Assembly: GCF_004349265.1 (NCBI RefSeq)
Contig: NZ_SMFL01000013.1
Location: 62,001 to 126,000, forward strand
Origin: Dyadobacter psychrotolerans
GTDB lineage: Bacteria; Bacteroidota; Bacteroidia; Cytophagales; Spirosomataceae
Length of the DNA: 64,000 nucleotides
Direction of reading: 5' to 3'
Of the stretch, positions 43,556 through 54,200 are shown piece by piece. A program made the position numbers and the translations under genes. Position 1 is the stretch's first letter; each line of letters opens with the position of its first letter. The notes under the pieces are model-generated. The model was not told the origin of the DNA. It worked only from the letters and a program-made list of their open reading frames with translations, and ran no database searches.

Positions 43556-45490
43556 ATGTCTAAGTTTATCATTTTTCTTTTTCTTGGATTGTTTGGCTAC
43601 GCCGGTTCGGTGGTCGCACAGAGAAGTACGGTTACAAAAAAACCGGTTGTTGCTCCTAAAAAAGCTGAACCTGTTAAAGTTGCTGCCCCGGTAAAAACTA
43701 CACCTGTTATTCAACCGGATACACTGAACAATGCCCTTGCTACTGATTCAGATACAATTCCACAAAGCGGACTTACCGAAAAAGAAGCCGATGAACTGGC
43801 TGCAAAGGCAGAAAAGAAAGACACAATTGACGTTTATAAAATTAAAATAGACGACATCGCCTATTTGACTGTATGTCCCGGAACAACAATAAACATTCCG
43901 TTTACGACAGAAGGTCCGTTTGACGATGAAAATACTTTTGTAGCACATATTATTGACGCGACGGGCAAATCCGTTGCTATCTCACTTCCTGCCAAAAAGA
44001 GCCCTGTGAGAGCCGTTATTCCTTCCTACAAAATTGGAGGGGAAGTTTACCAGCTTCAGATCGTCAGCAACATGTCCGTTGTAAAAAGCCCGCCGGTTTC
44101 CATTCGTCTTTTACAGACACCAACCGCGCGCTTGGAAGTGATTGACGGTACACAGGCAGCAAGGATTATGCCTGGCCAGGAGGTACATTTAAAAGTAAAT
44201 CTGGGTGGGACAGCCCCTTGGTCTTTCCGCCTGTCTGACAGTACCAATGTACTTAATACACTATCAAATCCGCATCATCTAATTGTTAAACCCGCTCAGA
44301 TCAAAGCATATAAGATCCTTGGCGTAGCAAATGCGTGCGGAAGCGGCACAACTTCGGGAGAAGCTATTGTTAATGTAGACAACAATCCCGAACCGAAACT
44401 GGAACTAAAAGAAGTTGATAAAATTGCAAGGGTTTGTAACGGTATTCCGTTTCAGGTTCCTTTTAGTGCGACAGGAAAATTTAAAACAGGAAATCATTTT
44501 GTGGTGCAGATTGCCGATCGCACCGGCGCTTTTAAAAACATATCGTCCCCAGATTCATCAGGATACATTGCGACGCAAATCCCGGACACTTATAAACCCG
44601 GTGAATACCGGTTGCGTGTAACTTCTTCTGCTCCATATCTTGTAAGCCAGGTTGCAAAAATCACCATCGTTTCTCCAACTGTTACGACACTTTTAAAAGA
44701 CTCTCTTTATCTGAATGAAGACCAGACAGGAGAATTAACGGTAACTTTCAACGGAGGCGGCCCGCCATGGTTTGTACTGCTGTCGGACGGAACATACGAA
44801 AACAACATCCAGGAGTCTCCTTATAAAGTGAAAGTGAAACCTTTTTACGATACCAACTATCAGATTACTTCTGCCGGTGGACTTTGTGGTGTCGGCAAGT
44901 TTTCAGGAAGAGCGAAAGTAGCTGTAAAAACACCTCCGGTAGCAATTACCCTTGAAAAGCTTTCACAAAATATGGTTTGTTCAGGTTCGGTAATTGAAAT
45001 ACCATATAAAACCGTCGGGCGCTACAATCCGGGCAATAAATTTGTTGTGCAGATGACAGATAAAAACGGAAGGTTTGTGGATATCCCAACTACAATCACT
45101 CCAACAACCATGAATGTGAAACTGACCTCTGTTGCCTCAAGCGACACGATCAGAACTCATAAAATACGTATCATCTCATCTTCTCCGGCGGTGTCGAGTG
45201 CTATCGAAGAAATTGACATTATTGCGCCAAACAAGGCGTTGGGAGAGGTATCCGGCAAAGGCTTTATAACCGCAGGCAGATCGACAAGAATCCAGTTAAA
45301 ATTCAAAAACGGATTACCTCCCTGGTCGTTTACACTTTCTGACGGTACGTCTATTAACGGAACATTTTTAAATCCGTATTTAATTTCTGTCTCCCCTACA
45401 TCTACAACTGAGTATAAACTTGCGTCATTAAAAAGCGGATGCGGTACCGGAGTTGGAAAAGGTTCTGCATTAATAACCGTCGAAAATTAA
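43556..45490 (+). CDS. Secreted protein with three tandem two-part beta modules
   Basis: About 644 residues from ATG 43556 (MSKFIIFLFLGLFGYAG); an in-frame TTG earlier is less likely. A signal peptide (about 1-22) is followed by a Pro/Lys/Ala-rich linker. Then a two-part unit of about 180 residues occurs three times. The first half has C-x-G-x-x-I-P-F and N-x-F-V-x-Q-I (VCPGTTINIPF, VCNGIPFQVPF, VCSGSVIEIPY). The second has a PWxFxLSDGT and a closing CGxG (SACGSGTTSG-like, LCGVGKFSG, GCGTGVGKG). These look like Ig-like surface modules. No sorting domain is seen. It lies 38 bases before the porZ-like gene and may share its operon. Confidence 0.8.
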   Translation: MSKFIIFLFLGLFGYAGSVVAQRSTVTKKPVVAPKKAEPVKVAAPVKTTPVIQPDTLNNALATDSDTIPQSGLTEKEADELAAKAEKKDTIDVYKIKIDDIAYLTVCPGTTINIPFTTEGPFDDENTFVAHIIDATGKSVAISLPAKKSPVRAVIPSYKIGGEVYQLQIVSNMSVVKSPPVSIRLLQTPTARLEVIDGTQAARIMPGQEVHLKVNLGGTAPWSFRLSDSTNVLNTLSNPHHLIVKPAQIKAYKILGVANACGSGTTSGEAIVNVDNNPEPKLELKEVDKIARVCNGIPFQVPFSATGKFKTGNHFVVQIADRTGAFKNISSPDSSGYIATQIPDTYKPGEYRLRVTSSAPYLVSQVAKITIVSPTVTTLLKDSLYLNEDQTGELTVTFNGGGPPWFVLLSDGTYENNIQESPYKVKVKPFYDTNYQITSAGGLCGVGKFSGRAKVAVKTPPVAITLEKLSQNMVCSGSVIEIPYKTVGRYNPGNKFVVQMTDKNGRFVDIPTTITPTTMNVKLTSVASSDTIRTHKIRIISSSPAVSSAIEEIDIIAPNKALGEVSGKGFITAGRSTRIQLKFKNGLPPWSFTLSDGTSINGTFLNPYLISVSPTSTTEYKLASLKSGCGTGVGKGSALITVEN

Positions 45491-45528
45491 AAGGGCGAAT
45501 AACAAGGATCGTGAGAAACGGAAAGAAA

Positions 45529-47385
45529 ATGGTTTCTGATTTTTTCCACAAGCCGGTAATTACGGCTTGTGGAAAACTATCTTTTCTGTTTTTTTTGATT
45601 GTTAAATTAAATTTTGCGGCTGCTCAGGAAGTGCCGCTGGGACAATGGGACACTCATTTCAATTATCAGTCTGCCCGTCATGTTGTAAGTACCGGCAACC
45701 GGATTTTTTCATCTTCTTATAACGGACTGTTTAGTATTAATCCTGAAGACAAAAAGATCAAAATCTTGTCAAAAGAAGATGGTCTTAGCGAAACGGGAAT
45801 TAATAGTTTTGCCTACGACCAGGAATACCGTACGATGCTTCTTGCATATAGAAGCGGGAATATGGATTTATTATATTTAAATGACCAGTCGGAACCCGAA
45901 CAAATTATTCCCTGGCACGTTTTTACCAATACATCCGGTCTTCCTGATAATAAACAGATTAACCGGATTCTCTTTCAAAAAAGCGTTGCTTACCTGGCAA
46001 CTAACTTTGGCATTGTTGTACTGAACACAAAATTACAGCAGGTTGGAGAAACCTACCGTTACATTGCAACAAACGGCGCAGAAGCAAATGTAAAAGACAT
46101 TGCTTTTTCGTCGGATTCGATCTACGCGCTTACTTCTACCGGAATTTTGGCCAGCTCCATGAGCGCCACGGTTAACAGGCAGTTTTTTGGTAACTGGAAG
46201 TTGCTTTCCGTACCGTTTACGGCAACCGCAATTGTTTCTCATAACAATCTCATCTATGCCGGTTTTCCCGGAAAGGGCGTATACCAATTAGCCAACGGCT
46301 CCTGGATATTAATTTACCCAAGCATCAGTTTCTATTATTCATTTTACAGCTCAACCGAAGGCCTTATTGTTACGCTGGAAAATAGCGTTGTCAGTATTCC
46401 TGCCAACGGCTCGCCAGGGGTTTTCAGGTCCTCATTGTTTTTATCTCCAAAGGAATCGATCGTTACTTCTGCTGACAAAATCTGGACAGCAGATAACAAA
46501 AACGGGCTGGTGAGCAATACTGAAGGAGATTTTAAAATCTTCCTTCCTGAACAAAAAGACACTACTTTGTTCCCGCGTACTGATTCAAGCATTGTTGCGC
46601 CTGATGGATTAACATGGACTCATTTGCCATCCTATCTTGGTGGAGGAATATCCGTAAAAAATCCTCAAACTAATCAGGAACGATTTCTGACTACTGCTAC
46701 AAATAACGGAGGTCTTCCCTCTTCAACCGTTAACAGCCTGGCAGTAGATCAGGACGGATATATCTGGTTTGCCGGCGATAAAGGAGTAGGTTACTTTCTC
46801 CCAGACGAGATACTGACCAATTCCCGGGTAAATGCAGTACTTCCTGTTTTTGGACAAAGAAGACTTTTTTCAAATGAAAAATGTACCGCTCTTGCTATCG
46901 AACCAGGAAACAGAAAATGGATCGGAACATTAAACGGGATTTATCTTTTTAATGCAGACGGCACAGAAATGATCAGCCAGTTTACTGCCGAGGAAAGTCC
47001 GCTTCCATCAAACGCTGTTACCTCACTACGGTTTGCCCCTGAAACCGGAATGCTCTTTGTGGACACACCAAACGGGATGGTATCTTATCGCAGTAATTCA
47101 ACCAGTTCGGCCGAAAATTTTTCATCTGTGACTATTTTTCCAAATCCGGTGAGACCGGGTTATGGCGGGCAGATTGGCTTTAAGGGACTTATGGAAAAGT
47201 CTACGGTGAAGGTTATGCAGCTTTCAGGAAGACTGGTTTATGAAACGAAGTCAGAGGGCGGCACAGCTTCATGGGATCTAAACGATTATAAAGGAAACAG
47301 AGTAAAAGGCGGAGTTTATCTGATCCTGATCATTTCCTCAAACGGAGACCAAAAACTTGCCGGAAAATTGGCAGTTATTGATTAG
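45529..47385 (+). CDS. PorZ-like T9SS protein (beta-propeller with sorting domain)
   Basis: About 619 residues, taking ATG 45529 (MVSDFFHKPVITACG). The open frame extends upstream into the previous gene, but this start gives the signal peptide ending NFAAAQ. The start of the mature part, VPLGQWDTHFNYQSARHVV, and the next motifs (FSSSYNGLFSINPED, LSKEDGLSETGI) resemble PorZ and other two-component-propeller proteins. A long propeller is followed by a T9SS C-terminal sorting domain (FPNPVRPGYGGQIGF, ending KLAGKLAVID). PorZ is part of the cell-surface attachment complex with PorU. The assignment is by pattern and not by search. Confidence 0.7.
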   Translation: MVSDFFHKPVITACGKLSFLFFLIVKLNFAAAQEVPLGQWDTHFNYQSARHVVSTGNRIFSSSYNGLFSINPEDKKIKILSKEDGLSETGINSFAYDQEYRTMLLAYRSGNMDLLYLNDQSEPEQIIPWHVFTNTSGLPDNKQINRILFQKSVAYLATNFGIVVLNTKLQQVGETYRYIATNGAEANVKDIAFSSDSIYALTSTGILASSMSATVNRQFFGNWKLLSVPFTATAIVSHNNLIYAGFPGKGVYQLANGSWILIYPSISFYYSFYSSTEGLIVTLENSVVSIPANGSPGVFRSSLFLSPKESIVTSADKIWTADNKNGLVSNTEGDFKIFLPEQKDTTLFPRTDSSIVAPDGLTWTHLPSYLGGGISVKNPQTNQERFLTTATNNGGLPSSTVNSLAVDQDGYIWFAGDKGVGYFLPDEILTNSRVNAVLPVFGQRRLFSNEKCTALAIEPGNRKWIGTLNGIYLFNADGTEMISQFTAEESPLPSNAVTSLRFAPETGMLFVDTPNGMVSYRSNSTSSAENFSSVTIFPNPVRPGYGGQIGFKGLMEKSTVKVMQLSGRLVYETKSEGGTASWDLNDYKGNRVKGGVYLILIISSNGDQKLAGKLAVID

Positions 47386-47451
47386 TATGACAATAGAATA
47401 ATTTTACTAAGTTTAATCAAAAATCAACAAACACAGTATTAGCCGAGCTTC

Positions 47452-48093
47452 ATGACCCAGCCCGAAAAGCCCCCCTACATCATTGGAATAACCGGAGGCA
47501 GCGCGTCCGGAAAGACCTATTTCATGAAATGCCTGCTTGATTCCTTCGCAAAAGAAGAAGTAACACGTATTTCCCAGGACAATTATTATCGTCCGATACA
47601 CGAAATTCCAAGAGATGAGAATGGTGTCGAAAATTTCGATTTACCCGAAACCATCGATCACCATCTGTTTGCAGAACATATTGCTGTCCTGCGTGCAGGG
47701 AGGGAAGTTCATCAGAAAGAATACACCTTTAACAATCCGCTGATTGTACCGGAAATACTTGTTTTCGAACCACGTCCTATCATCATCGTGGAAGGCATAT
47801 TTGTATTTTATTTTCCTGACATTGCGCGTTTGATCGATCTTAAAATTTTCGTCGACGCCAAAGAACATGTTAAGATAAAACGCAGGATTATCCGCGACAA
47901 CAATGAACGCGGTTACGACCTGGATGACGTCTTATACCGCTGGGAGCATCACGTAGCACCTACTTACGACAAATTTATCCAGCCCCTCCGCTCAGAAGCC
48001 GATGTTGTAATCAATAATAATTCACGCTTTGATACCGGGCTGGAAGTCTTGGTTGGTTTTTTGAAAAAGAAGCTTGAAGAAAGGAAGGAATAA
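47452..48093 (+). CDS. udk: Uridine kinase
   Basis: The 213-residue P-loop kinase has GGSASGKT at about 15-22, the DNYYRP motif and a final RSEADVVINNN segment. It phosphorylates uridine and cytidine for nucleotide salvage. It lies between two surface-protein genes and probably has nothing to do with them. Confidence 0.95.
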   Translation: MTQPEKPPYIIGITGGSASGKTYFMKCLLDSFAKEEVTRISQDNYYRPIHEIPRDENGVENFDLPETIDHHLFAEHIAVLRAGREVHQKEYTFNNPLIVPEILVFEPRPIIIVEGIFVFYFPDIARLIDLKIFVDAKEHVKIKRRIIRDNNERGYDLDDVLYRWEHHVAPTYDKFIQPLRSEADVVINNNSRFDTGLEVLVGFLKKKLEERKE

Positions 48094-48245
48094 AATATCT
48101 GAATAATTTACGATAAAAACAGAGGCCCTCTCGATACATATTGTCAATACCTTCGTATATACATCTGGAAATAATGGTGTATAATCCGGTATTGACTTTA
48201 ATCGAGATCAAATTGTTAAATTCCTTCTGTCTAAGGAATTTATAT

Positions 48246-48253
48246 TAACTTTG
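48246..48253 (+). promoter_or_regulatory. -7 element before the first C25 peptidase gene
   Basis: TAACTTTG lies 28 bases before the start codon. No matching TTTG stands at the standard distance upstream. Confidence 0.45.
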
Positions 48254-48281
48254 TTTACTGCAACTTTTATATATAAACACT

Positions 48282-51185
48282 ATGAAAATTTCTACTATGC
48301 TAAAGCTGGCTTTCATTGTCAGCCTTTTAACATTCTCAGTAAAGTCGAATGCACAATATGCAAACGATTGGCTGAACGATAAGTTCGACCAAACTTTTGT
48401 GAAGATTGGAGTTCAGAACGCAGGGTTGCAAAAAATCACTTTTACTCAACTTGGAGCAGCCGGATTAACTGTCAATTCTGCAAATAAGGAATTGCTTAAT
48501 GTTTATTACCGTGGTCAGCTTGTAAAGATTGTACGAATCAACGAAAATGATTTTGAGTTTTATGCTGAAAAGAATGATGGGTCGAGAGATTCATTACTTT
48601 ATCGCCCGGTCACTGCACGAATAAACCGTTATTACAGTCATTACTCGGACCTTGGCTCTTATTTCGTAACGATTGGAAAGGCAACCCAAAAAGCCGTATC
48701 AGTTGTGCAGCCTGCTTTGTCAGGAGATCCTTTGGGTTATCATTTAAAAACTGACCTGACTTTATTTAATACGGCCACGGTAGATTATTCTCATGGTCCA
48801 TGGCAACTTTATTATCCTTTCCCAAGCGAAAGTTTTCTAAAAGATGGAGAAACCATGACAGGTCCTTTTATCCTGGGCCAGGCGGTTGTTACAAATAACT
48901 TCAGTGTTCCAAGGCTGGTAACAGGCAGTGATGTGCCGTTTCCAAAATTGGATCTGATGATTAATGGTCGCCAGAATGGCACCCAAAAAGTGAAGGTTCT
49001 GCTGGGATCTAGTACTGTTCCGGCATTCACCTTTAACTTCAACGGCTTTACCGGTGCTAAAACTCAGATATCAATTGATCCGCAAACAAACATCAGCAAC
49101 GGGCAGGGTTCCTTTTCCGTGCAGGGCGATGTCGGAGCGTCAGATGTATATAGATTCTCACTTACCTATTATACTTTAACATATCCACAGCAAACGGATA
49201 TGCAGTCCGGTAGTGAATATCTGTTCACATTTCCGGGAACAACAAATACCGCAAGCAGAATAAAAATACTTAATGTTCCGAGCAATCCAACTGTCATTGA
49301 CATTTCGGATCCGCTTAATCCAAAAGTGGTAACAGCAACAGTAGCTGATAATGCAATTGATTTGATGATACCACGTGAAACAAATAAAACACTCAAGCTT
49401 TACATTACAGGTGGCAATGTGTCTAACGCGCTTATAAGTGCTGCGCCATTCTCAAAAATCACACCTTCTTCCCATAATTACCTGATTATAACAAATGCTG
49501 ATTTAAGATCAAAGGCGGATGAGTACGCAGCATACAGAGCTTCGGCAGCCGGAGGATCCTTTAAAACACTGGTAGTAGATATTAAAGACGTTTACAATCA
49601 ATTCAACTATGGTGAGCCAAGCCCGCTTGGAATCAGACAGTTTACCGAATATATGTTATCACAAGGAATAGATGATAATCACCATTTATTCCTGATCGGC
49701 AAAGCAGTTTCAGCTACCCGATATTTGACTAAGGAACTGCCTGGTTATGTTCCGACTATGGGTTACCCGGGCTCAGATATCCTATTGGTTGCCGGACTAA
49801 ATGGTGCTAACGCTGATGCACCTGCTATCCCGATTGGAAGATTAGCAACTAACGACCCTGCAGATATAACAAATTATTTAGCGAAAGTTAAGTTATATGA
49901 AACCAAGGCAAATAAAGAACTTTGGAGAAAGCAGGTACTTCATATAAATGGTGGTCACACCAATATATTGAATCCCGGAACTCCTTTTGAGGCACCTGGT
50001 CAGATCCCACAGTTCAAGGCAATCCTCGAAGGTTTGGAACCATTGGTTGAAGATCAAAATACGTTTAAAGGAAAAAGTGTAAAACCGTATGTAAAACAAG
50101 GTTATGTGGAACCAGGTAATACAGTACCTGTAGATATTTCTGCGGATCTCAACGCTGGCGTAGGGATGATAACCTATTTTGGACATGGATCCCCTAACGA
50201 TACAGATTATGACCTGGGCAGATTCAGCGCCGTTGCTTCGTACAACAACGTTGGCAAATTCCCTTTCATGTATTTTAATGGCTGTGGTGTATCAAACATT
50301 TTTGCCAACTATGGTAACAACACGACCAACCCAAGACAAGAAGCGCTGGCAAATACCTGGGTTTTGGCAAATGGTAAAGGAGCAATTGCCAATATCGGAG
50401 GAACTCTGTCAAGCTATGTGGAACCAACAGAAAAATATCTGCAATACTTCTATGCTGAAATATTTTCCAAGCCTGATCCGATCATTTCCGGACGTACCTC
50501 TGCAACCAACCGTGAGAGTATCGGTAAAATCATGAGGACAGTTGCCCAAAAAACATTGATCGATAATGTTCCGGCAACTTTGGATATTACCAATATTCAT
50601 CAATCACTACTTCTTGGTGATCCGGCAATCATTATCCTGAGTGTAGATCCTTCTTCCCTTCCTGTAAGCCTGACATCATTTAAAGGTGAGCTTGTTTCTC
50701 CAAAAGAAGTGCTTTTAAGCTGGACAACAAGCGAGGAGGTTAATAACAAAGAATTTAATATTGAAAGAAGCGGGGATGGAAAAGGATTTCACCTGATTGG
50801 TACTGTGGATGGAAAAGGTACAACTACCGGGTTAAATATGTATTCTCTTAAAGATACCAGCCCTCTTAGCGGACTTAATTATTACCGTCTGAACCAAACT
50901 GACTACGATGGAAAAATCACCACATCAAGAATCATTACTGTGAAGAATGAAGTTGATGGCCATGTAATTTTCCCTAATCCGGTTTCAGGAAATGAAGTAA
51001 AAGTAGCGGCTGAAAATGGCGCCGTTGTTAAAGAATGGAAGCTTTATGACATCAAAGGAACTGTAATTAGAAAATCGGTTATCGGAGAAAGTATTTTGTT
51101 AAACAACGTATTATCCGGCCAGTATATTCTGGAGGTAACAACTTCAGACAACGTGGTGACGAGAAAAGTTGTCATTAGAAAATAA
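48282..51185 (+). CDS. C25-family (gingipain/PorU-like) cysteine peptidase 1 with T9SS sorting domain
   Basis: The 967-residue protein has a signal peptide (about 1-24) and a beta-rich N-terminal part. The peptidase domain contains H635 in YFGHGSP and C668 in FNGCGVSNIF, the catalytic pair of the caspase-like C25 fold. A type A sorting domain follows (FPNPVSGNEVKV, ending TRKVVIRK). Members are secreted gingipain-like proteases or, in one case, PorU, the sortase that cleaves sorting domains. Which role applies is not shown. It has a close paralogue 33 bases downstream, so the pair forms one operon and arose by duplication. Confidence 0.88.
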   Translation: MKISTMLKLAFIVSLLTFSVKSNAQYANDWLNDKFDQTFVKIGVQNAGLQKITFTQLGAAGLTVNSANKELLNVYYRGQLVKIVRINENDFEFYAEKNDGSRDSLLYRPVTARINRYYSHYSDLGSYFVTIGKATQKAVSVVQPALSGDPLGYHLKTDLTLFNTATVDYSHGPWQLYYPFPSESFLKDGETMTGPFILGQAVVTNNFSVPRLVTGSDVPFPKLDLMINGRQNGTQKVKVLLGSSTVPAFTFNFNGFTGAKTQISIDPQTNISNGQGSFSVQGDVGASDVYRFSLTYYTLTYPQQTDMQSGSEYLFTFPGTTNTASRIKILNVPSNPTVIDISDPLNPKVVTATVADNAIDLMIPRETNKTLKLYITGGNVSNALISAAPFSKITPSSHNYLIITNADLRSKADEYAAYRASAAGGSFKTLVVDIKDVYNQFNYGEPSPLGIRQFTEYMLSQGIDDNHHLFLIGKAVSATRYLTKELPGYVPTMGYPGSDILLVAGLNGANADAPAIPIGRLATNDPADITNYLAKVKLYETKANKELWRKQVLHINGGHTNILNPGTPFEAPGQIPQFKAILEGLEPLVEDQNTFKGKSVKPYVKQGYVEPGNTVPVDISADLNAGVGMITYFGHGSPNDTDYDLGRFSAVASYNNVGKFPFMYFNGCGVSNIFANYGNNTTNPRQEALANTWVLANGKGAIANIGGTLSSYVEPTEKYLQYFYAEIFSKPDPIISGRTSATNRESIGKIMRTVAQKTLIDNVPATLDITNIHQSLLLGDPAIIILSVDPSSLPVSLTSFKGELVSPKEVLLSWTTSEEVNNKEFNIERSGDGKGFHLIGTVDGKGTTTGLNMYSLKDTSPLSGLNYYRLNQTDYDGKITTSRIITVKNEVDGHVIFPNPVSGNEVKVAAENGAVVKEWKLYDIKGTVIRKSVIGESILLNNVLSGQYILEVTTSDNVVTRKVVIRK

Positions 51186-51218
51186 GCTGAATAAAAGATT
51201 AACCAGGAAAATGTAAAT

Positions 51219-54200
51219 ATGAACCTCCGCACGCTCTATCTGATTATTATTACTACGCTTATGTTCTCCGGATCATTTGCACAGAAGTTTACAAATTCCT
51301 GGATAAAATATAATCAGCCGTACATAAAATTATCTGTTAAGGAAAAAGGAATCCAGCGAGTTTCGCTGGATTCCTTATCAAAAAATGGCTTTCCTGTAAG
51401 TCAGACATCAAAATATCAACTATTCAATCGCGGCAAACAGGTTGACATCATAGGAATTGAAGGAAACGCTCTTGTATTTTATGGAGAACCCAACGATGGC
51501 GGACTTGACTCAGTATTTTACAGACCCATAACATCAAGGCTTAATCCTTATTTCAGTTACTATACGGACCTGGGATCTTATATTTTGACTGTTTCCACTA
51601 CAGACATCGCCAGAGCTCAGACCTCGGACCTTGCTCTTGACACTAAAACCACACCGGAAAAATACCATCTCGAAAAGACCGTAATACTGGCTAATACATC
51701 AAAGTCTGATTACTCAAACGGTCCCTGGCAAATTTTTGAGCCTACCCCGGCACAAAGTTATTTTGCCGATGGGGAAACGATGACCGGCCCGGCGATCATC
51801 GGCTCTGATCTTAAAAACTATGATTTTCAGCTAAATAATTGGGTTACCGGCACTGATGTTCCTAACCCCATTTTGCAGGTAATGGTTAATGGCCGAAATA
51901 CAATCGGCTTCAACATAAACTTATCTGTTGGTAGCAGAATCGCAAATAATTTTAACTTTCAGGGTTTTAAAGGTACAATAGCTAATATCACCCTCAACCC
52001 AATGACAGACATCGCAGTCAACGGCAAGGGTAACTTCTCATTACAGTCTACCAATAACAGCACCAGTGTCAGATATTCACTGACTTATCACATATTAAAA
52101 TATCCTCAGTCCTTAACCATGGCGGGCAGAAATTTCTCTTATTTCAACCTTACGCCAACTTCAAACAAGGTGAGCAGAGTTGTAATAAAAGATGCTCCAA
52201 AGAGCGCTTTGATTTTCGACGTTTCGGACCCGAGTAAACCTGTTCAAATAAAAACAAGTTACTCCGGCGCTGATCTTGATTTTATGGTTACAAGAGTTAC
52301 CAATAAGGAATTAAAACTATTTGTAACAAATGAATCAAAAACTGTTCAAAAAGTTACGCCAATCGTATATAAAGAAATTAATCCCCAGGATTATAACTAC
52401 ATCATAGTAACCGCTTCTTCGGTAAGAGAATCAGCAGAAGCCTATAGCAGTTATCGGAAATCTGCCGCAGGCGGATCTTTCAAACCTTACATCATCGATA
52501 TCAAGGACGTTTATGACCAATTCAGCTTTGGAGAACCACATCCGGCCGGAATCAGAAACTTCGCAGATTTTTTTATCAGTAAGGGCGGAAACGATAAATA
52601 CCTTTTACTGATAGGAAAACATTTAGCGCCTACAAGGTATCTGGTAAAAGAAATACCTGATGAGGTGCCTAGTGTTGGTTTTCCCGGATCTGATGTTTTG
52701 CTCGTATCGGGTTTAGCAAATACGAATCAGGATGTTGAAGCAATTCCTGTTGGAAGAATCAGTGCATCAACAAATGAGCTGGTTTATAATTACCTTGATA
52801 AAGTCAAAGAATACGAAGCCGGCAGTATTATAGATCGAAAAAATGTGCTTCATCTTAACGGCGGTAAATCTTCTTCTGAAATCTCTCAGTTCAGAGACCT
52901 TCTCGCCTCTCTTACTCCCCTCGTACAAAACGCAGGTGGAGAAGTTAAACCGTTTGTTAAACAAACAAATATTGAAGTTGAACCCGTTGTAATTGCTCCG
53001 GAAGTAAACGCCGGTGTTGGTTTAATATCTTATTTCGGCCACGGATCTCCAACTGTCACTGACCTGGATTTTGGCTATGTTTCCAAATCCGAAAGAGGGT
53101 ATCAGAATAAAAGCAAATACCCGCTCATGTATTTTAACGGCTGTGGCGTAGGAAACATTTTCAACTCATATACTAATCCTTTATCTACCGACTGGGTACT
53201 AACAAAAGACAAAGGTGCAATAGCTGTAATTGCAAATTCACATTTAAGCTATTATTCGTCATCCGCAGACTATATCAAAGCGCTCTATGCAGAGGTTTTC
53301 AGCCCGCTTAATTCAATCGAAGAATCTAAAACCATAGGGCATATACATCAGAAAGTTGCCGCTAATATTACAAAGACGCCCGTTGATGTTTACATGATAT
53401 CAAACTTGCACCAGGCACTTTTACAGGGAGATCCGGCTCTGAAAATTTCATTTAATAACCTTCCGGATTACACAGTTGCAAATTCCGGCATATTTGTTCG
53501 CAGTAAAATTTTAGCGCAAACTATCGAAAAGTCCGACAGTCTGATAGTGAAAATAAATGTTTCAAATGTTGGTAAAATATCAACCTCCGAAAATCTGAAT
53601 GCAAAGGTGACACTTAGTTTTTCTAATGGCCAGGCGAGTTTAGATAAAACAATCACAAAAGCCATGTCCGAAGCGAAGGGTGAAATTACATTTACGATCG
53701 CGAACAATAAATTTTTAAATAAAATCGGTGTCATTCTGGATCCTGCAAACCTGATCAAAGAATCCGGTAAAGAAAATAACTCAGCCGAATTAATTATTCC
53801 ATGGGAAAATATCAAATCGTTAAACAGTTATCCGGAAGAGTCCGTTGAGGACTTTGTGGCCCCTCAGGTCCTTGCATCATTTAATAACCAGGTCATTGAA
53901 AACAAACAAAAAGTACCTGTCGCAGCTCGTTTAACGATACGCTTAACCGACAACAACACTCTTACTGAAAACCCGTCCCTTGTTCAGGTATACCTAAAAA
54001 GCTGCTGGGATGAATCCTGTGAATTTGTACAGGTTAACAGTAGTCAGATTGAAGTCTCTAAAATTGACCTCAAAACTCTTTTGTTTTCTCCTGATGTAAC
54101 ACCTTTGAGTGCTGGCCAGTATGAATTGCTGGTAAGATCCTGGGATATGAGAGGTAACACCGTAGTTGAACCTTATCGCGTTCAGTTTGAACTTACCGAA

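Noticed and set aside
45439..45528. Upstream extension of the porZ-like gene
   Set aside because: The earlier start lies inside the previous gene and gives a basic non-signal leader; the ATG at 45529 gives a normal signal peptide.
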